Origin: Streptomyces cadmiisoli
GTDB lineage: Bacteria > Actinomycetota > Actinomycetes > Streptomycetales > Streptomycetaceae
Assembly (NCBI RefSeq): GCF_003261055.1
Contig: NZ_CP030073.1
Location: 2,418,001 to 2,482,000, forward strand
Length of the DNA: 64,000 nt
Direction of reading: 5' to 3'
This document shows, in pieces, positions 17,289-27,567 of the stretch. The translations under genes were made by a program, and so were the position numbers. The stretch's first letter is position 1. Every line of letters starts with the position of its first letter. The notes below the pieces were generated by a model. It was not told the origin of the DNA, ran no database searches, and saw only the letters and a program-made list of their open reading frames with translations.

Positions 17289-17729
17289 GTGGCCACCTTC
17301 CTGCTCGAACGCACCGTGCCCCTGCCCCTGCCCGAGGCATGGCGGCGGCTCACCGACTGGCCCCGCCACGGCGAGGTGGTCCCGCTCACCCGCGTCACCG
17401 TCACCACTCCCCCGCCGACCCGCGAGGGCACGAGGTTCGTGGCCCGCTCCGGGGTGGGCCCGCTCGCCTTCGACGACCCGATGGAGGTCACCGTCTGGCA
17501 GCCGCCGACCGAGGACACCCCGGGCCGGTGCCGGCTGGACAAGCGCGGCCGGATCGTGCGGGGCTGGGCGGAGATCGAGGTGCGCCCGGGCCCCGGGGGC
17601 CGCACCCGGGTGCTGTGGCGCGAGGAACTACGCGTCGGCCTCCTGCCCGGCCCGTTCGACCGGGCCCTGGAGCGCGGGTCCGTCGTGGTCTTCGGCCGCG
17701 CCGCCAACCGCCTGCTCCGGCGCCCCTGA
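17289..17729 (+). CDS. SRPBCC-family (START-like) small protein
   Basis: 146 aa from GTG 17289. The pattern ATFLLERTVPLPLPEAWRRL-TDWPRHGEVVPLT, a central VTVWQPP strand, and GRTRVLWREELRV with a long C-terminal helix fit the polyketide-cyclase/START-like ligand-binding fold. Members range from lipid carriers to cyclases; no catalytic residue can be named. No clear operon partner; xdhC is convergent 75 nt away. Confidence 0.75.
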   Translation: MATFLLERTVPLPLPEAWRRLTDWPRHGEVVPLTRVTVTTPPPTREGTRFVARSGVGPLAFDDPMEVTVWQPPTEDTPGRCRLDKRGRIVRGWAEIEVRPGPGGRTRVLWREELRVGLLPGPFDRALERGSVVVFGRAANRLLRRP

Positions 17730-17804
17730 GCCGCGGCGACGGCCCGGCGGCCCGGAGCAGAGCCGGGCAGGGAACAGCGGCGACCGGGCGCCGTGCCGGC
17801 GAGG

Positions 17805-18956
17805 TCAGGCCACCGACCCGATCCGCCCCGACGGCGCCGCGCTCACATCGTGGTGGATCGGCGTGTGCGCCCCGGTCAGCGGCAGACCGCCGCCCCCGCG
17901 CCGCTGGGCGACGATCTCCGAGGCGATCGACAGCGCCGTCTCCTCCGGAGTCCGGGCGCCCAGGTCGAGCCCGATGGGTGACCGCAGCCGCGCCAGTTCC
18001 GGTTCGCTGACGCCGGCCTCCCGCAGCCGCTGGTTGCGGTCGAGGTGGGTGCGCCGGGAGCCCATGGCGCCGACGTACGCCACCGGCAGCCGCAGCGCGA
18101 GTGCGAGCAGGGGTACGTCGAACTTGGCGTCGTGGGTGAGGACGCACAGCACCGTGCGCGCGTCGACCTCGGTGCGCGCCAGGTACTCGTGGGGCCACTC
18201 GACGACGATGTCGTCGGCCTCGGGGAACCGGGCCCGCGTCGCGAAGACGGGGCGGGCGTCGCACACGGTGACACGGTGGCCGAGGAACTTGCCGACCCGC
18301 ACCAGCGCCGAGGCGAAGTCGATCGCACCGAAGACGATCATGCGGGGGGCCGGGACGGACGACTCGACCAGGACGGTCAGCGGCGCTCCGCAGCAAGAGC
18401 CCTGCTCCCCGATCTCCAGGGTGCCGGTGCGGCCGGCGTCCAGGAAGGCGCTCGCCTCGGCCGCGACCGTGCGGTCCAGTCCGGGGTGGGCGCCGAAGCC
18501 GCCCTCGCACGAGCCGTCGGGGCGGACCAGCAGCGCACGGCCCGTCGGTCCGGCCGGGCCGGAGACGATCCGCGCCACCGCCGCCGCCCCTCCTCGGGCG
18601 GCGACGGCCAGCGCGGACGCGAGCACGGGCCGGACCGGATCGCCGGCCCGTACCGGCGTGACCAGGATGTCGATGACGCCGCCGCAGGTCAGTCCCACGG
18701 CGAAGGCGTCCTCGTCGCTGTAGCCGAAGCGCTCCAGGACCGGTTCGCCGTCCAGCAGGGCCTGCCGGCACAGTTCGTAGACGGCGCCCTCCACACAGCC
18801 CCCGGAGACCGACCCGATCGCCGTTCCGTGGGTGTCCACCGCGAGTGCGGCGCCGGGCCGGCGCGGGGCGCTGCCGCCGACGGCGACCACGGTGGCCACG
18901 GCGAAGTCGCGTCCCTGCTCGACCCACCGGTGCAGTTCGTCGGCGATGTCCAGCAT
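17805..18956 (-). CDS. xdhC: XdhC/CoxI-family molybdenum enzyme maturation factor
   Basis: 383 aa. The N-terminal XdhC_CoxI domain has TVVAVGGSAPRRPGA, GSVSGGCVEGAVYE and GLTCGGVIDI; the C-terminal Rossmann domain has MIVFGAIDFASALVR and VAYVGAMGSRRTH. XdhC proteins bind and sulfurate molybdenum cofactor before insertion into xanthine dehydrogenase. It sits 47 nt downstream of the purine permease on the same strand, in the same locus as the three xdh subunits, so it most likely serves that enzyme. ATG 18956 is preceded by AAGGAG. Confidence 0.9.
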   Translation of the reverse strand: MLDIADELHRWVEQGRDFAVATVVAVGGSAPRRPGAALAVDTHGTAIGSVSGGCVEGAVYELCRQALLDGEPVLERFGYSDEDAFAVGLTCGGVIDILVTPVRAGDPVRPVLASALAVAARGGAAAVARIVSGPAGPTGRALLVRPDGSCEGGFGAHPGLDRTVAAEASAFLDAGRTGTLEIGEQGSCCGAPLTVLVESSVPAPRMIVFGAIDFASALVRVGKFLGHRVTVCDARPVFATRARFPEADDIVVEWPHEYLARTEVDARTVLCVLTHDAKFDVPLLALALRLPVAYVGAMGSRRTHLDRNQRLREAGVSEPELARLRSPIGLDLGARTPEETALSIASEIVAQRRGGGGLPLTGAHTPIHHDVSAAPSGRIGSVA

Positions 18957-19003
18957 CTGTCGTCTCCTTGACGGGATGGTGCGGAGGGCTCCGAGAGGCG
19001 CGG

Positions 19004-20461
19004 CTAGCGCACGCCCAGCCAGCTTTCGATCGGGTTGAGGGCGAAGTACACAACGAAGATCACCGTCAGCGCCCACATGAAGGCGCCGATCTCCCGCACC
19101 TTGCCCCGGGCGGTCTTGATGGCGACGTAGGCGATGACGCCGGCGGCGACGCCCGCCGTGATGGAGTACGTGAACGGCATGATGACGACCGTGAGGAACA
19201 CCGGGATCGCGGTGGCCCGGTCGGACCAGTCCACGTGCCGGGCGTTCATCATCATCATGGCGCCGATCACCACCAGCGCGGCGGCGGCGACCTCGCCCGG
19301 CACGATCGCCGTGAGCGGGGTGAAGAACAGACAGGCCGCGAAGAACAGTCCGGTGACGACCGAGGACAGGCCGGTCCGGGCGCCCTCGCCCACGCCGGTG
19401 GCCGACTCCACGAACACCGTCTGGCCCGAGGCGCCCGAGACCCCGCCGATCGCGCCGCCCGCGCCGTCGATGAACAGCGCCTTCGACAGACCGGGCATCC
19501 GGCCCCGCGCGTCCGCCAGCTCGGCCTCGGTGCCGACCCCGATGATCGTGGCCATGGCGTCGAAGAACCCCGCCAGCACCAGCGTGAACACGATCATGCC
19601 GACGGTCATCGCGCCGACGTCGCCCCAGCCGCCGAACTCGACCTGGCCGAAGACCGAGAAGTCCGGCATCGACACGGCGCCGCCGTGCAGTTCGGGGGCG
19701 CCGCTCGCCCACTGACCGGGGTCGATGACGTCCAGCGCGTTCAGGAGGACGGCCGGCAGGGTGCCGCCGACGATGCCGAGGAGGATCGCGCCGGGGATGC
19801 CGCGCGCCTGGAGCATGAAGATCGCCAGGAGGGTCGCGGCGAACAGCAGCACGGGCCAGCCGGCGAGTTCACCGGCCGGGCCGAGGGTGACCGGGGTGGA
19901 CTTCCCCTGGTGCACGAAACCGGCCTTGTGGAAGCCGATCAGGGCGACGAACAGGCCGATGCCCATCGTGATCGCGTGCTTCAGCGGCAACGGGATCGCG
20001 TTCATGATCATCTCGCGTAGGCCGGTGACGACCAGCAGCATGATGATCACGCCGTACATCACGCACATGCCCATCGCCTGCGCCCAGGTCATCTCGGGCG
20101 CGACCTGGGAGGCGAGCACTCCGGAGACGGAGAGGCCGGCGGCGAGGGCGAGCGGCACCTTGCCGACGAAACCCATCAGCAGCGTGCTGAGGGCGGCCGC
20201 GAACGCGGTCGCGGTGATCAGTGCCTTCTGGCCGAGGGTGTTCCCCGCCGCGTCCTCACCGGACAGGATCAGGGGGTTGAGGAGGAGGATGTACGCCATC
20301 GCCATGAAGGTGGTGACGCCGCCGCGCACCTCGCGCGCGACCGTGGATCCCCGGCCGGATATGTGAAAGTACCGGTCGAGCCAGGACCGTCCGGCCGGGA
20401 CGCGGGATTTGTCACCCGCGTCGTCCGCGACGGTCCTCGGCTCCAGAGACTGCTGGGTCAT
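19004..20461 (-). CDS. AzgA-type (NCS2) purine permease
   Basis: 485 aa, about 12-14 membrane helices. Family signatures are REVRGGVTTFMAMAYILLLNP near residue 45, FFDAMATIIGVG, and GASGQTVFVESATGVGEGAR near 320. This is the AzgA/PbuG branch that imports adenine, guanine or hypoxanthine by proton symport, not the uracil-xanthine branch. It sits between the xanthine dehydrogenase subunits and xdhC, consistent with feeding purines to oxidation. A strong hairpin separates it from the xdh genes, and GGGAG precedes the ATG, so it may have its own promoter in the 223-nt gap. Confidence 0.9.
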   Translation of the reverse strand: MTQQSLEPRTVADDAGDKSRVPAGRSWLDRYFHISGRGSTVAREVRGGVTTFMAMAYILLLNPLILSGEDAAGNTLGQKALITATAFAAALSTLLMGFVGKVPLALAAGLSVSGVLASQVAPEMTWAQAMGMCVMYGVIIMLLVVTGLREMIMNAIPLPLKHAITMGIGLFVALIGFHKAGFVHQGKSTPVTLGPAGELAGWPVLLFAATLLAIFMLQARGIPGAILLGIVGGTLPAVLLNALDVIDPGQWASGAPELHGGAVSMPDFSVFGQVEFGGWGDVGAMTVGMIVFTLVLAGFFDAMATIIGVGTEAELADARGRMPGLSKALFIDGAGGAIGGVSGASGQTVFVESATGVGEGARTGLSSVVTGLFFAACLFFTPLTAIVPGEVAAAALVVIGAMMMMNARHVDWSDRATAIPVFLTVVIMPFTYSITAGVAAGVIAYVAIKTARGKVREIGAFMWALTVIFVVYFALNPIESWLGVR

Positions 20462-20499
20462 GTGGGCCTACTCCCAAGGTTCACAGGGGCACCCGCGTC

Positions 20500-20515
20500 G
20501 ACCGCTACGGCGGTC
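20500..20515. promoter_or_regulatory. Palindrome upstream of the purine permease
   Basis: GACCGC-TACG-GCGGTC, a perfect 6-bp inverted repeat 39-54 nt upstream of the permease start. It could be an operator or an mRNA leader hairpin. It does not resemble a known purine riboswitch that I can recognise. Confidence 0.35.
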
Positions 20516-20634
20516 ACGGGATTTGGGAAGGTGCTTCGGCCGCACGACCCGGGGGACGGCCCGAGACGAACGAACAGGGTCTACCGCTGGTTCTTGCTGG
20601 TCCCAAGTTCCGCGAGCGGTACGGACCTCGAGTA

Positions 20635-20682
20635 CTCCGGGCGGCGCGGCGGAGTGTGTGACGTTCCCTGCGCCGCCCGGAG
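20635..20682 (-). terminator. 13-bp hairpin right after the xdh molybdopterin subunit
   Basis: CTCCGGGCGGCGC (20635-20647) and GCGCCGCCCGGAG (20670-20682) are perfectly complementary with a 22-nt loop. The stem begins 2 nt past the stop codon of the catalytic subunit. It likely ends or attenuates the xdh transcript before the permease. Confidence 0.7.
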
Positions 20683-20684
20683 GG

Positions 20685-23105
20685 CTACCGGGTGCCGGTC
20701 AGGTGCTCGGGGCGTACCGGCGTCCTGTCCAGCTCCAGACCCGTGGCGTCGCGGATCGCCGCGAGGACCGCCGGGGTCGAGGACAGGGTGGGGGCCTCAC
20801 CGATGCCGCGCAGTCCGTACGGCGCGTGGTCGTCGGCGAGTTCGAGGACGTCGACCGGGATGGTCGGCGTGTCGAGGATGGTCGGGATCAGGTAGTCGGT
20901 GAAAGAGGGGTTCTTCACCTTCGCGGTCCTCGGGTCGACGACGATCTCCTCCATCACCGCGACACCGAGGCCCTGGACGGTGCCGCCCTGGATCTGCCCG
21001 ACGACGGACAGCGGGTTCAGCGCCTTGCCGACGTCCTGAGCGCAGGCCAGCTCGACGACCTTGACCAGGCCGAGCTCGGTGTCCACCTCGACGACGGCAC
21101 GGTGCGCGGCGAAGGAGTACTGGACGTGGCCGTTGCCCTGGCCGGTGCGCAGGTCGAAGGCCTCGGTCGGCCGGTGCCGCCACTCCGCCTCGACCTCCAC
21201 GGCCTCCTCGCCAAGGACGTCCACCAGGCCGGCGAGCACCTCGCCGCCGTCGGTGACCACCTTGCCGCCCTCCAGCAGCAGCTCCGCGGTGGCCCACGCC
21301 GGGTGGTACGAGCCGAACCTGCGGCGCCCGAGCTCCAGCACCTTCTCGCGGACGAGTTCGCAGGCGTTCTTCACGGCGCCGCCGGTGACGTACGTCTGCC
21401 GCGAGGCGGACGTGGAACCGGCGCTGCCCACCTGGGTGTCCGCCGGACGGATCGTCACCTGCGCGACGCCCAGCTCGGTGCGGGCGATCTGGGCGTGCAC
21501 GGTGACACCGCCCTGGCCGACCTCCGCCATGGCGGTGTGCACGACGGCGACGGGCTCCCCGCCCACGACTTCCATACGGACCTTGGCGGTGGAGTAGTCG
21601 TCGAAGCCCTCGGAGAAGCCGACGTTCTTGATGCCGACGGCGTAGCCGACCCCGCGCACGACGCCCTCGCCGTGCGTGGTGTTGGACAGGCCGCCCGGCA
21701 GCTGCCGTACGTCGGCGCCCTCGCTGCTCTCCCACTGGCGCTCCGGCGGCATCGGCATCGCCTTGACGCGGCGCAGGAGTTCGGCGACCGGCGCCGGGGA
21801 GTCCACCGTCTGCCCGGTGGGCATGACGGTGCCCTGCTCCATCGCGTTGCGCTGCCGGAACTCCACCGGGTCCAGGCCGAGCCGCTCGGCCAGCTTGTCC
21901 ATCTGCGCCTCGTAGGCGAAGCACGCCTGGACCGCGCCGAAGCCGCGCATCGCGCCGCAGGGCGGGTTGTTGGTGTAGAGGGCCACGGCCTCGATGTCCA
22001 CGTCGTCGACCACGTACGGTCCGACGGACAGGGAGGAGGCGTTGCCGACGACCGCCGGGGAGGCCGAGGCGTAGGCGCCGCCGTCCAGGACGATCCGGCA
22101 CTTCACATGGGTGAGCTTGCCGTCCTTCGTGGCGCCGTGCTCGTACCGGAGCTTCGCCGGGTGGCGGTGGACGTGCCCGAAGAAGGACTCGAAGCGGTTG
22201 TAGACGATCTTCACGGGCTTGCCGGTGCGCAGCGCCAGCAGACAGGCGTGGATCTGCATCGACAGGTCCTCGCGCCCGCCGAACGCGCCGCCGACGCCGG
22301 CCAGCGTCATCCGCACCTTGTCCTCGGGCAGGCCGAGCACGGGCGCGATCTGGCGGAGGTCGGAGTGCAGCCACTGGGTGGCGATGTAGAGGTGGACGCC
22401 GCCGTCCTCGTCGGGGACCGCGAGACCGGACTCGGGGCCGAGGAAGGCCTGGTCCTGCATGCCGAAGGTGTACTCGCCCCCGACGATGACGTCCGCGCGC
22501 CGGCGGGCCGCCTCGACGTCGCCGCGGACGATCGGCTGGCGGTGGACGATGTTCGGGTGCGGCACGTGGCCGATGTGGTGGTCCTCGCGGTTGTCGTGGA
22601 CGAGGATCGCGTCGGGCGCGGTCGCGGACGCCTCGTCGGTGACGACCGGCAGTTCGCGGTAGTCCACCTTGATCTTGGCGGCGGCGCGGCGGGCCGTCTC
22701 CGGGTGGTCGGCGGCGACGATCGCGACCGGCTCGCCGTGGTGGCGCACCTTGCCGTGCGCCAGGACCGGGGTGTCCTGGATCTCCAGGCCGTAGTTCTTC
22801 ACCTCGGTCGGCAGGTCGTCGTAGGTCATCACGGCGTACACGCCGGGCGTGGCGAGTGCCTCGCTCGTGTCGATCGACACGATCTCGGCGTGCGCGACGG
22901 TGGAGCGCAGGATCTGGCCCCAGAGCATGTCTTCGTGCCACATGTCCGACGAGTAGGCGAACTCGCCGGTGACCTTGAGCGTGCCGTCCGGCCGGAGCGT
23001 GGACTCGCCGATGCCGCCCCTGGTCGGGGAGCCCTGGACGATCTTCGTGGGGGCGCCGACGGGGACGCCCGCCGCGCGGGCGGAGCCGTACGTGGGAGAG
23101 GGCAT
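20685..23105 (-). CDS. Xanthine dehydrogenase, molybdopterin-binding (catalytic) subunit
   Basis: 806 aa, the normal size of a stand-alone Mo subunit. N-terminal a/b hammerhead domain (TGEFAYSSDMWHEDMLWGQI), then Mo-co motifs GVGGAFGGRED, GAMRGFGAVQACFAYE, AEVGQGG and the C-terminal catalytic-Glu segment GLRGIGEAPTLSSTPA. It hydroxylates hypoxanthine/xanthine or a related N-heterocycle at the Mo site. It lies 2 nt after the 2Fe-2S subunit gene in a three-subunit operon. Context with a purine permease and a PucR regulator favours xanthine over aldehydes; substrate specificity is inferred. Confidence 0.92.
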   Translation of the reverse strand: MPSPTYGSARAAGVPVGAPTKIVQGSPTRGGIGESTLRPDGTLKVTGEFAYSSDMWHEDMLWGQILRSTVAHAEIVSIDTSEALATPGVYAVMTYDDLPTEVKNYGLEIQDTPVLAHGKVRHHGEPVAIVAADHPETARRAAAKIKVDYRELPVVTDEASATAPDAILVHDNREDHHIGHVPHPNIVHRQPIVRGDVEAARRRADVIVGGEYTFGMQDQAFLGPESGLAVPDEDGGVHLYIATQWLHSDLRQIAPVLGLPEDKVRMTLAGVGGAFGGREDLSMQIHACLLALRTGKPVKIVYNRFESFFGHVHRHPAKLRYEHGATKDGKLTHVKCRIVLDGGAYASASPAVVGNASSLSVGPYVVDDVDIEAVALYTNNPPCGAMRGFGAVQACFAYEAQMDKLAERLGLDPVEFRQRNAMEQGTVMPTGQTVDSPAPVAELLRRVKAMPMPPERQWESSEGADVRQLPGGLSNTTHGEGVVRGVGYAVGIKNVGFSEGFDDYSTAKVRMEVVGGEPVAVVHTAMAEVGQGGVTVHAQIARTELGVAQVTIRPADTQVGSAGSTSASRQTYVTGGAVKNACELVREKVLELGRRRFGSYHPAWATAELLLEGGKVVTDGGEVLAGLVDVLGEEAVEVEAEWRHRPTEAFDLRTGQGNGHVQYSFAAHRAVVEVDTELGLVKVVELACAQDVGKALNPLSVVGQIQGGTVQGLGVAVMEEIVVDPRTAKVKNPSFTDYLIPTILDTPTIPVDVLELADDHAPYGLRGIGEAPTLSSTPAVLAAIRDATGLELDRTPVRPEHLTGTR

Positions 23106-23107
23106 CG

Positions 23108-23688
<581 letters not shown>

Positions 23689-23689
<1 letters not shown>

Positions 23690-24579
23690 CACGCGACTCC
23701 CTCCGTGCGGGCGGCGGTGCCGCGGTACGACTCCCAGGTCCAGGTGAGCGTCCGGCGGGCCATGACGCCGACCGCGTGGCGGCGGTAGCTCGCGGTGCCC
23801 CGGACGTCGTCGATCGGGTTGCAGGCGGCGGAGCACAGATCCGCGAACTGCCGGGCGACCGACGGAGTGATGATCTTTCCGTTGTCCCAGAAGCCGCCCT
23901 CCTCGAGCGCGGCGTTCAGGAACTCCTCGGCGGTTTTCGCCCGGACGGGGGTGGGGGCGGCCGAACCGATGCCGGTGCGCACGGTCCGGGTCTGCGGGTG
24001 CAGTGCGAGCCCGAAGGCGCACACGGCGATCACCATCGCGTTGCGGGTGCCCACCTTGGAGTACTGCTGGGGCCCGTCGGCCTTCTTCACACGGACGGCG
24101 CGGATCAGCTCGTCGGGCGCGAGCGCGTTGCGCTTCACCCCGGTGTAGAACTCGTCGATCGGGATCAGGCGGGAGCCGCGGACCGACTCCGCCTCGACCT
24201 CGGCACCCGCGGCGAGGAGCGCGGGGTGGGCGTCGCCGGCCGGGGAGGCGGTGCCGAGGTTGCCGCCGACGCCGCCGCGGTTGCGGATCTGCGGGGAGGC
24301 GACCGTGTGCGAGGCGAGGGCGAGGCCCGGCAGTTCGGAACGCAGGTTCTCCATGATCGCCGAGTACGGGACGGAGGCACCCAGCCGGACGGAGTCCGCG
24401 CCGACCTCCCACTCGGTCAGCTCGCCGATGCGGTTGAGATCCATGAGGTACTCGGGCCGGCGGTGGTCGAAGTTGATCTCGACCATCACATCGGTGCCAC
24501 CCGCAATCGGCACAGCGGCGGGGTGCTCGGCCTTCGCGGCGAGCGCCTCCTCCCAGCTGGCGGGGCGAAGGAAGTCCAT
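23689..24579 (-). CDS. Xanthine dehydrogenase, FAD-binding subunit
   Basis: 296 aa. AVPIAGGTDVMVEIN and NRGGVGGNLGTASPAGD are the two FAD-binding loops of the CoxM/XdhB family, and the C-terminal CO-dehydrogenase flavoprotein domain follows. It transfers electrons from the Fe-S clusters to NAD+ or another acceptor. First gene of the xdh operon (FAD, 2Fe-2S, Mo). ATG 24579 opens exactly on the conserved MDFLRPAS. The 363-nt divergent region to the PucR gene holds the likely control sites. Confidence 0.92.
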
Positions 24580-24766
24580 GACCGGCTCTCTTCTTCGTCT
24601 CGTGAGGTGCAGATTGAGCCAATCCGTGTGCGGCGGGCCCGGCTCGTTCATGTGCTGTTAACGCGGAGTGAGGCCAGTACACAGGGCTGTACTCCGGTGG
24701 GGTCAGTCACCGAAACCATGAAGGAGTTGGCTGGCCAGGGCGGTCATCTTGTAGATTCGTATGAAC

Positions 24767-24803
24767 GGAGGTCATCAGTAACCTCCTGGTTTTCCTCTGG
24801 AAA
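24767..24803. promoter_or_regulatory. Two adjacent palindromes in the xdh-pucR divergent region
   Basis: GGAGGT-N8-ACCTCC (24767-24786) is a perfect 6-bp dyad, followed after 4 nt by TTTCC-TCT-GGAAA (24791-24803). They lie in the 363-nt spacer between the xdh operon and the PucR-family regulator, about 190 nt from the xdh start and 140 nt from the pucR start; I see no gene in that spacer. Candidate PucR or AllR-type sites; TTCC...GGAA half-sites also occur before gcl. Binding is inferred. Confidence 0.5.
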
Positions 24804-24942
24804 CGTGAAGCACAGCCGCGTGACCTGGGACACAGCGCGGGAGACGGCGAGCACCCCTCATCCGCCCGACGAGCGGACCCTTCATCATGGGCCCGTCAAG
24901 ATCCATCGTATTTTTCGAGACAAAGAAACGGCGGCGACGAGA

Positions 24943-26616
24943 ATGCGGCTGCGCGCACTGCTGGACACCGACGCGCTGGGCCTCAGGTTGCTCGGCGGCG
25001 AGGACGAGCTGGACCGCGCGGTGCGGGGCGTGATGACCACCGACCTGCGCGACCCCAGCCGGTACCTCTCCGGTGGTGAGCTGGTGCTGACCGGCCTGGC
25101 CTGGCGCCGGGACGCCGCCGACGCCGAGCCCTTCGTACGGATCCTCGTGCAGGCCGGTGTGGCCGCCCTCGCGGCCGGCGAGGCCGAACTCGGGGACGTC
25201 CCGGACGACCTGGTGCTGGCCTGCGCCCGGCACCGGCTCCCGCTGTTCGCCGTACACGAGTCGGTGGCCTTCGCCACCATCACCGAGCATGTGGTGCGCC
25301 AGGTCTCCGGCGAGCGCGCCGGGGACCTCGCGGCCGTGGTGGACCGCCACCGCCGGATGATGACCTCGGGCCCGGCGGGCGGCGGCCCGGAGGTGGTCCT
25401 GGACCTGCTCGGCTCGGACCTCGACCTGCGCGCCTGGGTGCTGTCGCCGACCGGGCGGCTGATCGCCGGCCCGAAGGTCGCCGGGACCGCGCTGCCGGCG
25501 GAGAGCTGCGCTCAGCTCGCGGCCGAGCACCTGGCGGCCTCGCGCGGCGGCCGCCGCGGCCCCCACCGGGTGATCCTCGGCAGCACGACGTACTCGCTGT
25601 TCCCCGTCCGCAGCAGCGGCCGCTCCCCGCAGGCGGCGCGGGACGTGCGCGAGACGGTGCTGTCGGACTGGCTGCTGGCCGTGGAGGCGGACGCCGGCGA
25701 CTGGGCGGAGGAGCGGCTCGACCTGCTGCACGGTGTGACCCAGCTGATCTCGGTCGAACGGGACCGCCGGGACGCGGCCCGCACGGTGCGGCGCCGGCTC
25801 GCCCAGGAGGTCCTGGAGCTGGTGCAGACGGGCGCCGCGCCCGCCGAGATCGCGGCCCGCCTGCGGGTGGCCGCCCCGGTGCTGCTGCCCGGCCTCGGCG
25901 CGGCCCCGCACTGGCAGGTCGTCGTCGCCCGGGTCGACTGGCAGGGCGACGAGATCGAGTCCGGACCGGTGGCCCAGTCGCTCCTGGAGGAGATCCTCGT
26001 CGACCCGCTGTCGACCGGACCGGAGCCGTCGGACCGCATCGCCGTGGCCCACACCGGCGACGAGGCGATCGCGCTGGTCCCCCTCCCGGCCGTGTCCGCG
26101 GAGCACGACGGTTCCGAGACCGGGGTCCTCGCCGACGCGCTGCTGGCGTCGGTCCGCGAGCCGCTGTCGGCGGGCCTGGACGACGACGGCCGGGTCACGC
26201 TCGGCGTCAGCGCGGCCGTCCACTCGGCCGAGGGCCTGCGCGGAGCGCTGGAGGAGGCCCGGCACGCCCGCCGGGTCGCGGCCGCCCGCACCGGCCGGGT
26301 CTGCGCGGCGGGTCACCAGGAGCTGGCCTCGCACGTCCTGCTGCTGCCGTTCGTGCCCGACGACGTGCGCCGCGCCTTCACCGCCCGCCTCCTGGACCCC
26401 CTGCGCGAGTACGACCGCCGCCACCGCGCCGAACTCATCCCGACGCTGGAGGCGTTCCTGGAGTGCGACGGCTCCTGGACCCGCTGCGCGTCCCGGTTGC
26501 ACCTGCACGTCAACACACTGCGCTACCGGGTCGGGCGGATCGAGCAGTTGACGAGCCGGGACCTGTCGCGCCTCGAGGACAAGCTGGATTTCTTCCTGGC
26601 ACTGCGCATGAGCTGA
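24943..26616 (+). CDS. PucR-family transcriptional regulator of purine catabolism
   Basis: 557 aa from ATG 24943, where the PucR N-terminal domain begins (MRLRALLDTDALGLRLLGG, then DLRDPSRYLSGGELVLTGL). A GGDEF-like/CdaR middle follows, and the C-terminal HTH_30 is LHLHVNTLRYRVGRIEQLT. In Bacillus subtilis PucR induces purine-degradation genes in response to ureides. Here it is divergent from the xdh operon and is the obvious local regulator. The ribosome site is weak; the frame is open further upstream but without domain homology, so the ATG is preferred. Confidence 0.88.
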   Translation: MRLRALLDTDALGLRLLGGEDELDRAVRGVMTTDLRDPSRYLSGGELVLTGLAWRRDAADAEPFVRILVQAGVAALAAGEAELGDVPDDLVLACARHRLPLFAVHESVAFATITEHVVRQVSGERAGDLAAVVDRHRRMMTSGPAGGGPEVVLDLLGSDLDLRAWVLSPTGRLIAGPKVAGTALPAESCAQLAAEHLAASRGGRRGPHRVILGSTTYSLFPVRSSGRSPQAARDVRETVLSDWLLAVEADAGDWAEERLDLLHGVTQLISVERDRRDAARTVRRRLAQEVLELVQTGAAPAEIAARLRVAAPVLLPGLGAAPHWQVVVARVDWQGDEIESGPVAQSLLEEILVDPLSTGPEPSDRIAVAHTGDEAIALVPLPAVSAEHDGSETGVLADALLASVREPLSAGLDDDGRVTLGVSAAVHSAEGLRGALEEARHARRVAAARTGRVCAAGHQELASHVLLLPFVPDDVRRAFTARLLDPLREYDRRHRAELIPTLEAFLECDGSWTRCASRLHLHVNTLRYRVGRIEQLTSRDLSRLEDKLDFFLALRMS

Positions 26617-26744
26617 AACCCGAAGGACCCAGGAGTCCCACGACTTTGTGAAATCCTTCACCCACCCCCTTGGCCGGGCGGCTGAGTAGGTGCTGGAATG
26701 CGGCCACCACTCAACAGCTCAATGGCGTGCTCGGGGAGGGCAAC

Positions 26745-27518
26745 GTGGCGCATACCGCCATGTCTGGTACCGGAACGACTTCCGACGACGATCCTCTCCA
26801 GACCGCGGTATGGCGGCTGCGGTCGCGGGCCTGCTGGGCCGACGCGGCGGCGCTGCTGCCGGCGGCCGGCGCGGCCGCCGCGCTGCAACGGGCGTCGCTG
26901 CTGGTCGAACGGTGCCTCTACACCGAGCAGGGGTGGGAGGAGGCCGAGGACGCCCTGCGCACCGCGGAGGCGCAGACCCGGACCGACGAGGACCGCGGCG
27001 CGGCCGCTTGTGAACGCGGGCAACTTGCCTACGCGGCCACGCTGCACGGGGTGCGGGACCGGGCCGACGAGGCGCGGGCCGCGCTGGGGCGGGCGGCGGC
27101 GCTGATCCCGCCGGGCGCCGCGGGCCGGGCCGTACTGGACTTCCGGCGCGGGCTGCTGGCGGAGAACCTGGCGCACTCGCCGCAGGCCGCCCGGGCGGCG
27201 TACCGGCGTGCGCACGCGGGGGCGGCGGCGCACTCCGACGCGCTGCTGCTGTCCTTCACCTGGCGCCATCTCGCCGGACTGGCCCTGCGCGACGGGGACT
27301 TGGCCGAGGCACGGCACGGGTTCGCCGAGTCCCTGCGGATCCGCGAGGAGTTGGGCTACCTCGTCGGCACGGCGCCGGCGCTGGTGTCCCTGGCCGACGC
27401 GGAGACCGAGCCGGAGGCGTCCCGGCTGCGGGAGGAGGCCCGCCGGCTGTTCCGGCTGCTCGGGGGCGTACCGACGTGGCTGGAGCCCCGGTTGGCCCCG
27501 CCGGCGGCCACGGCGTAG
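26745..27518 (+). CDS. TPR-like helical repeat protein, function unknown
   Basis: 257 aa from GTG 26745 (GGGGAGGG about 5 nt upstream). It is almost wholly Ala/Leu/Arg-rich helix pairs such as AQTRTDEDRGAAACERGQLA, LAENLAHSPQAARAAYRRA and RHLAGLALRDGDLAEARHG, the spacing expected of tetratricopeptide repeats. No signal peptide, membrane segment or catalytic motif. Probably a protein-protein interaction module. It follows pucR on the same strand after 128 nt and could be co-regulated, but no functional link is visible. Confidence 0.75.
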   Translation: MAHTAMSGTGTTSDDDPLQTAVWRLRSRACWADAAALLPAAGAAAALQRASLLVERCLYTEQGWEEAEDALRTAEAQTRTDEDRGAAACERGQLAYAATLHGVRDRADEARAALGRAAALIPPGAAGRAVLDFRRGLLAENLAHSPQAARAAYRRAHAGAAAHSDALLLSFTWRHLAGLALRDGDLAEARHGFAESLRIREELGYLVGTAPALVSLADAETEPEASRLREEARRLFRLLGGVPTWLEPRLAPPAATA

Positions 27519-27546
27519 CCCGGACGCGCCACGGGGCGGGGTGGGC

Positions 27547-27562
27547 GCGGCGGCTCCGCCGC
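27547..27562. terminator. Hairpin between the TPR and GntR genes
   Basis: GCGGCGG-CT-CCGCCGC lies in the 49-nt space between convergent genes; likely shared terminator. Confidence 0.5.
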
Positions 27563-27567
27563 CGCGG

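Noticed and set aside
20462..20634. Purine riboswitch before the permease
   Set aside because: I cannot find the conserved three-way-junction core; only a short palindrome is present.
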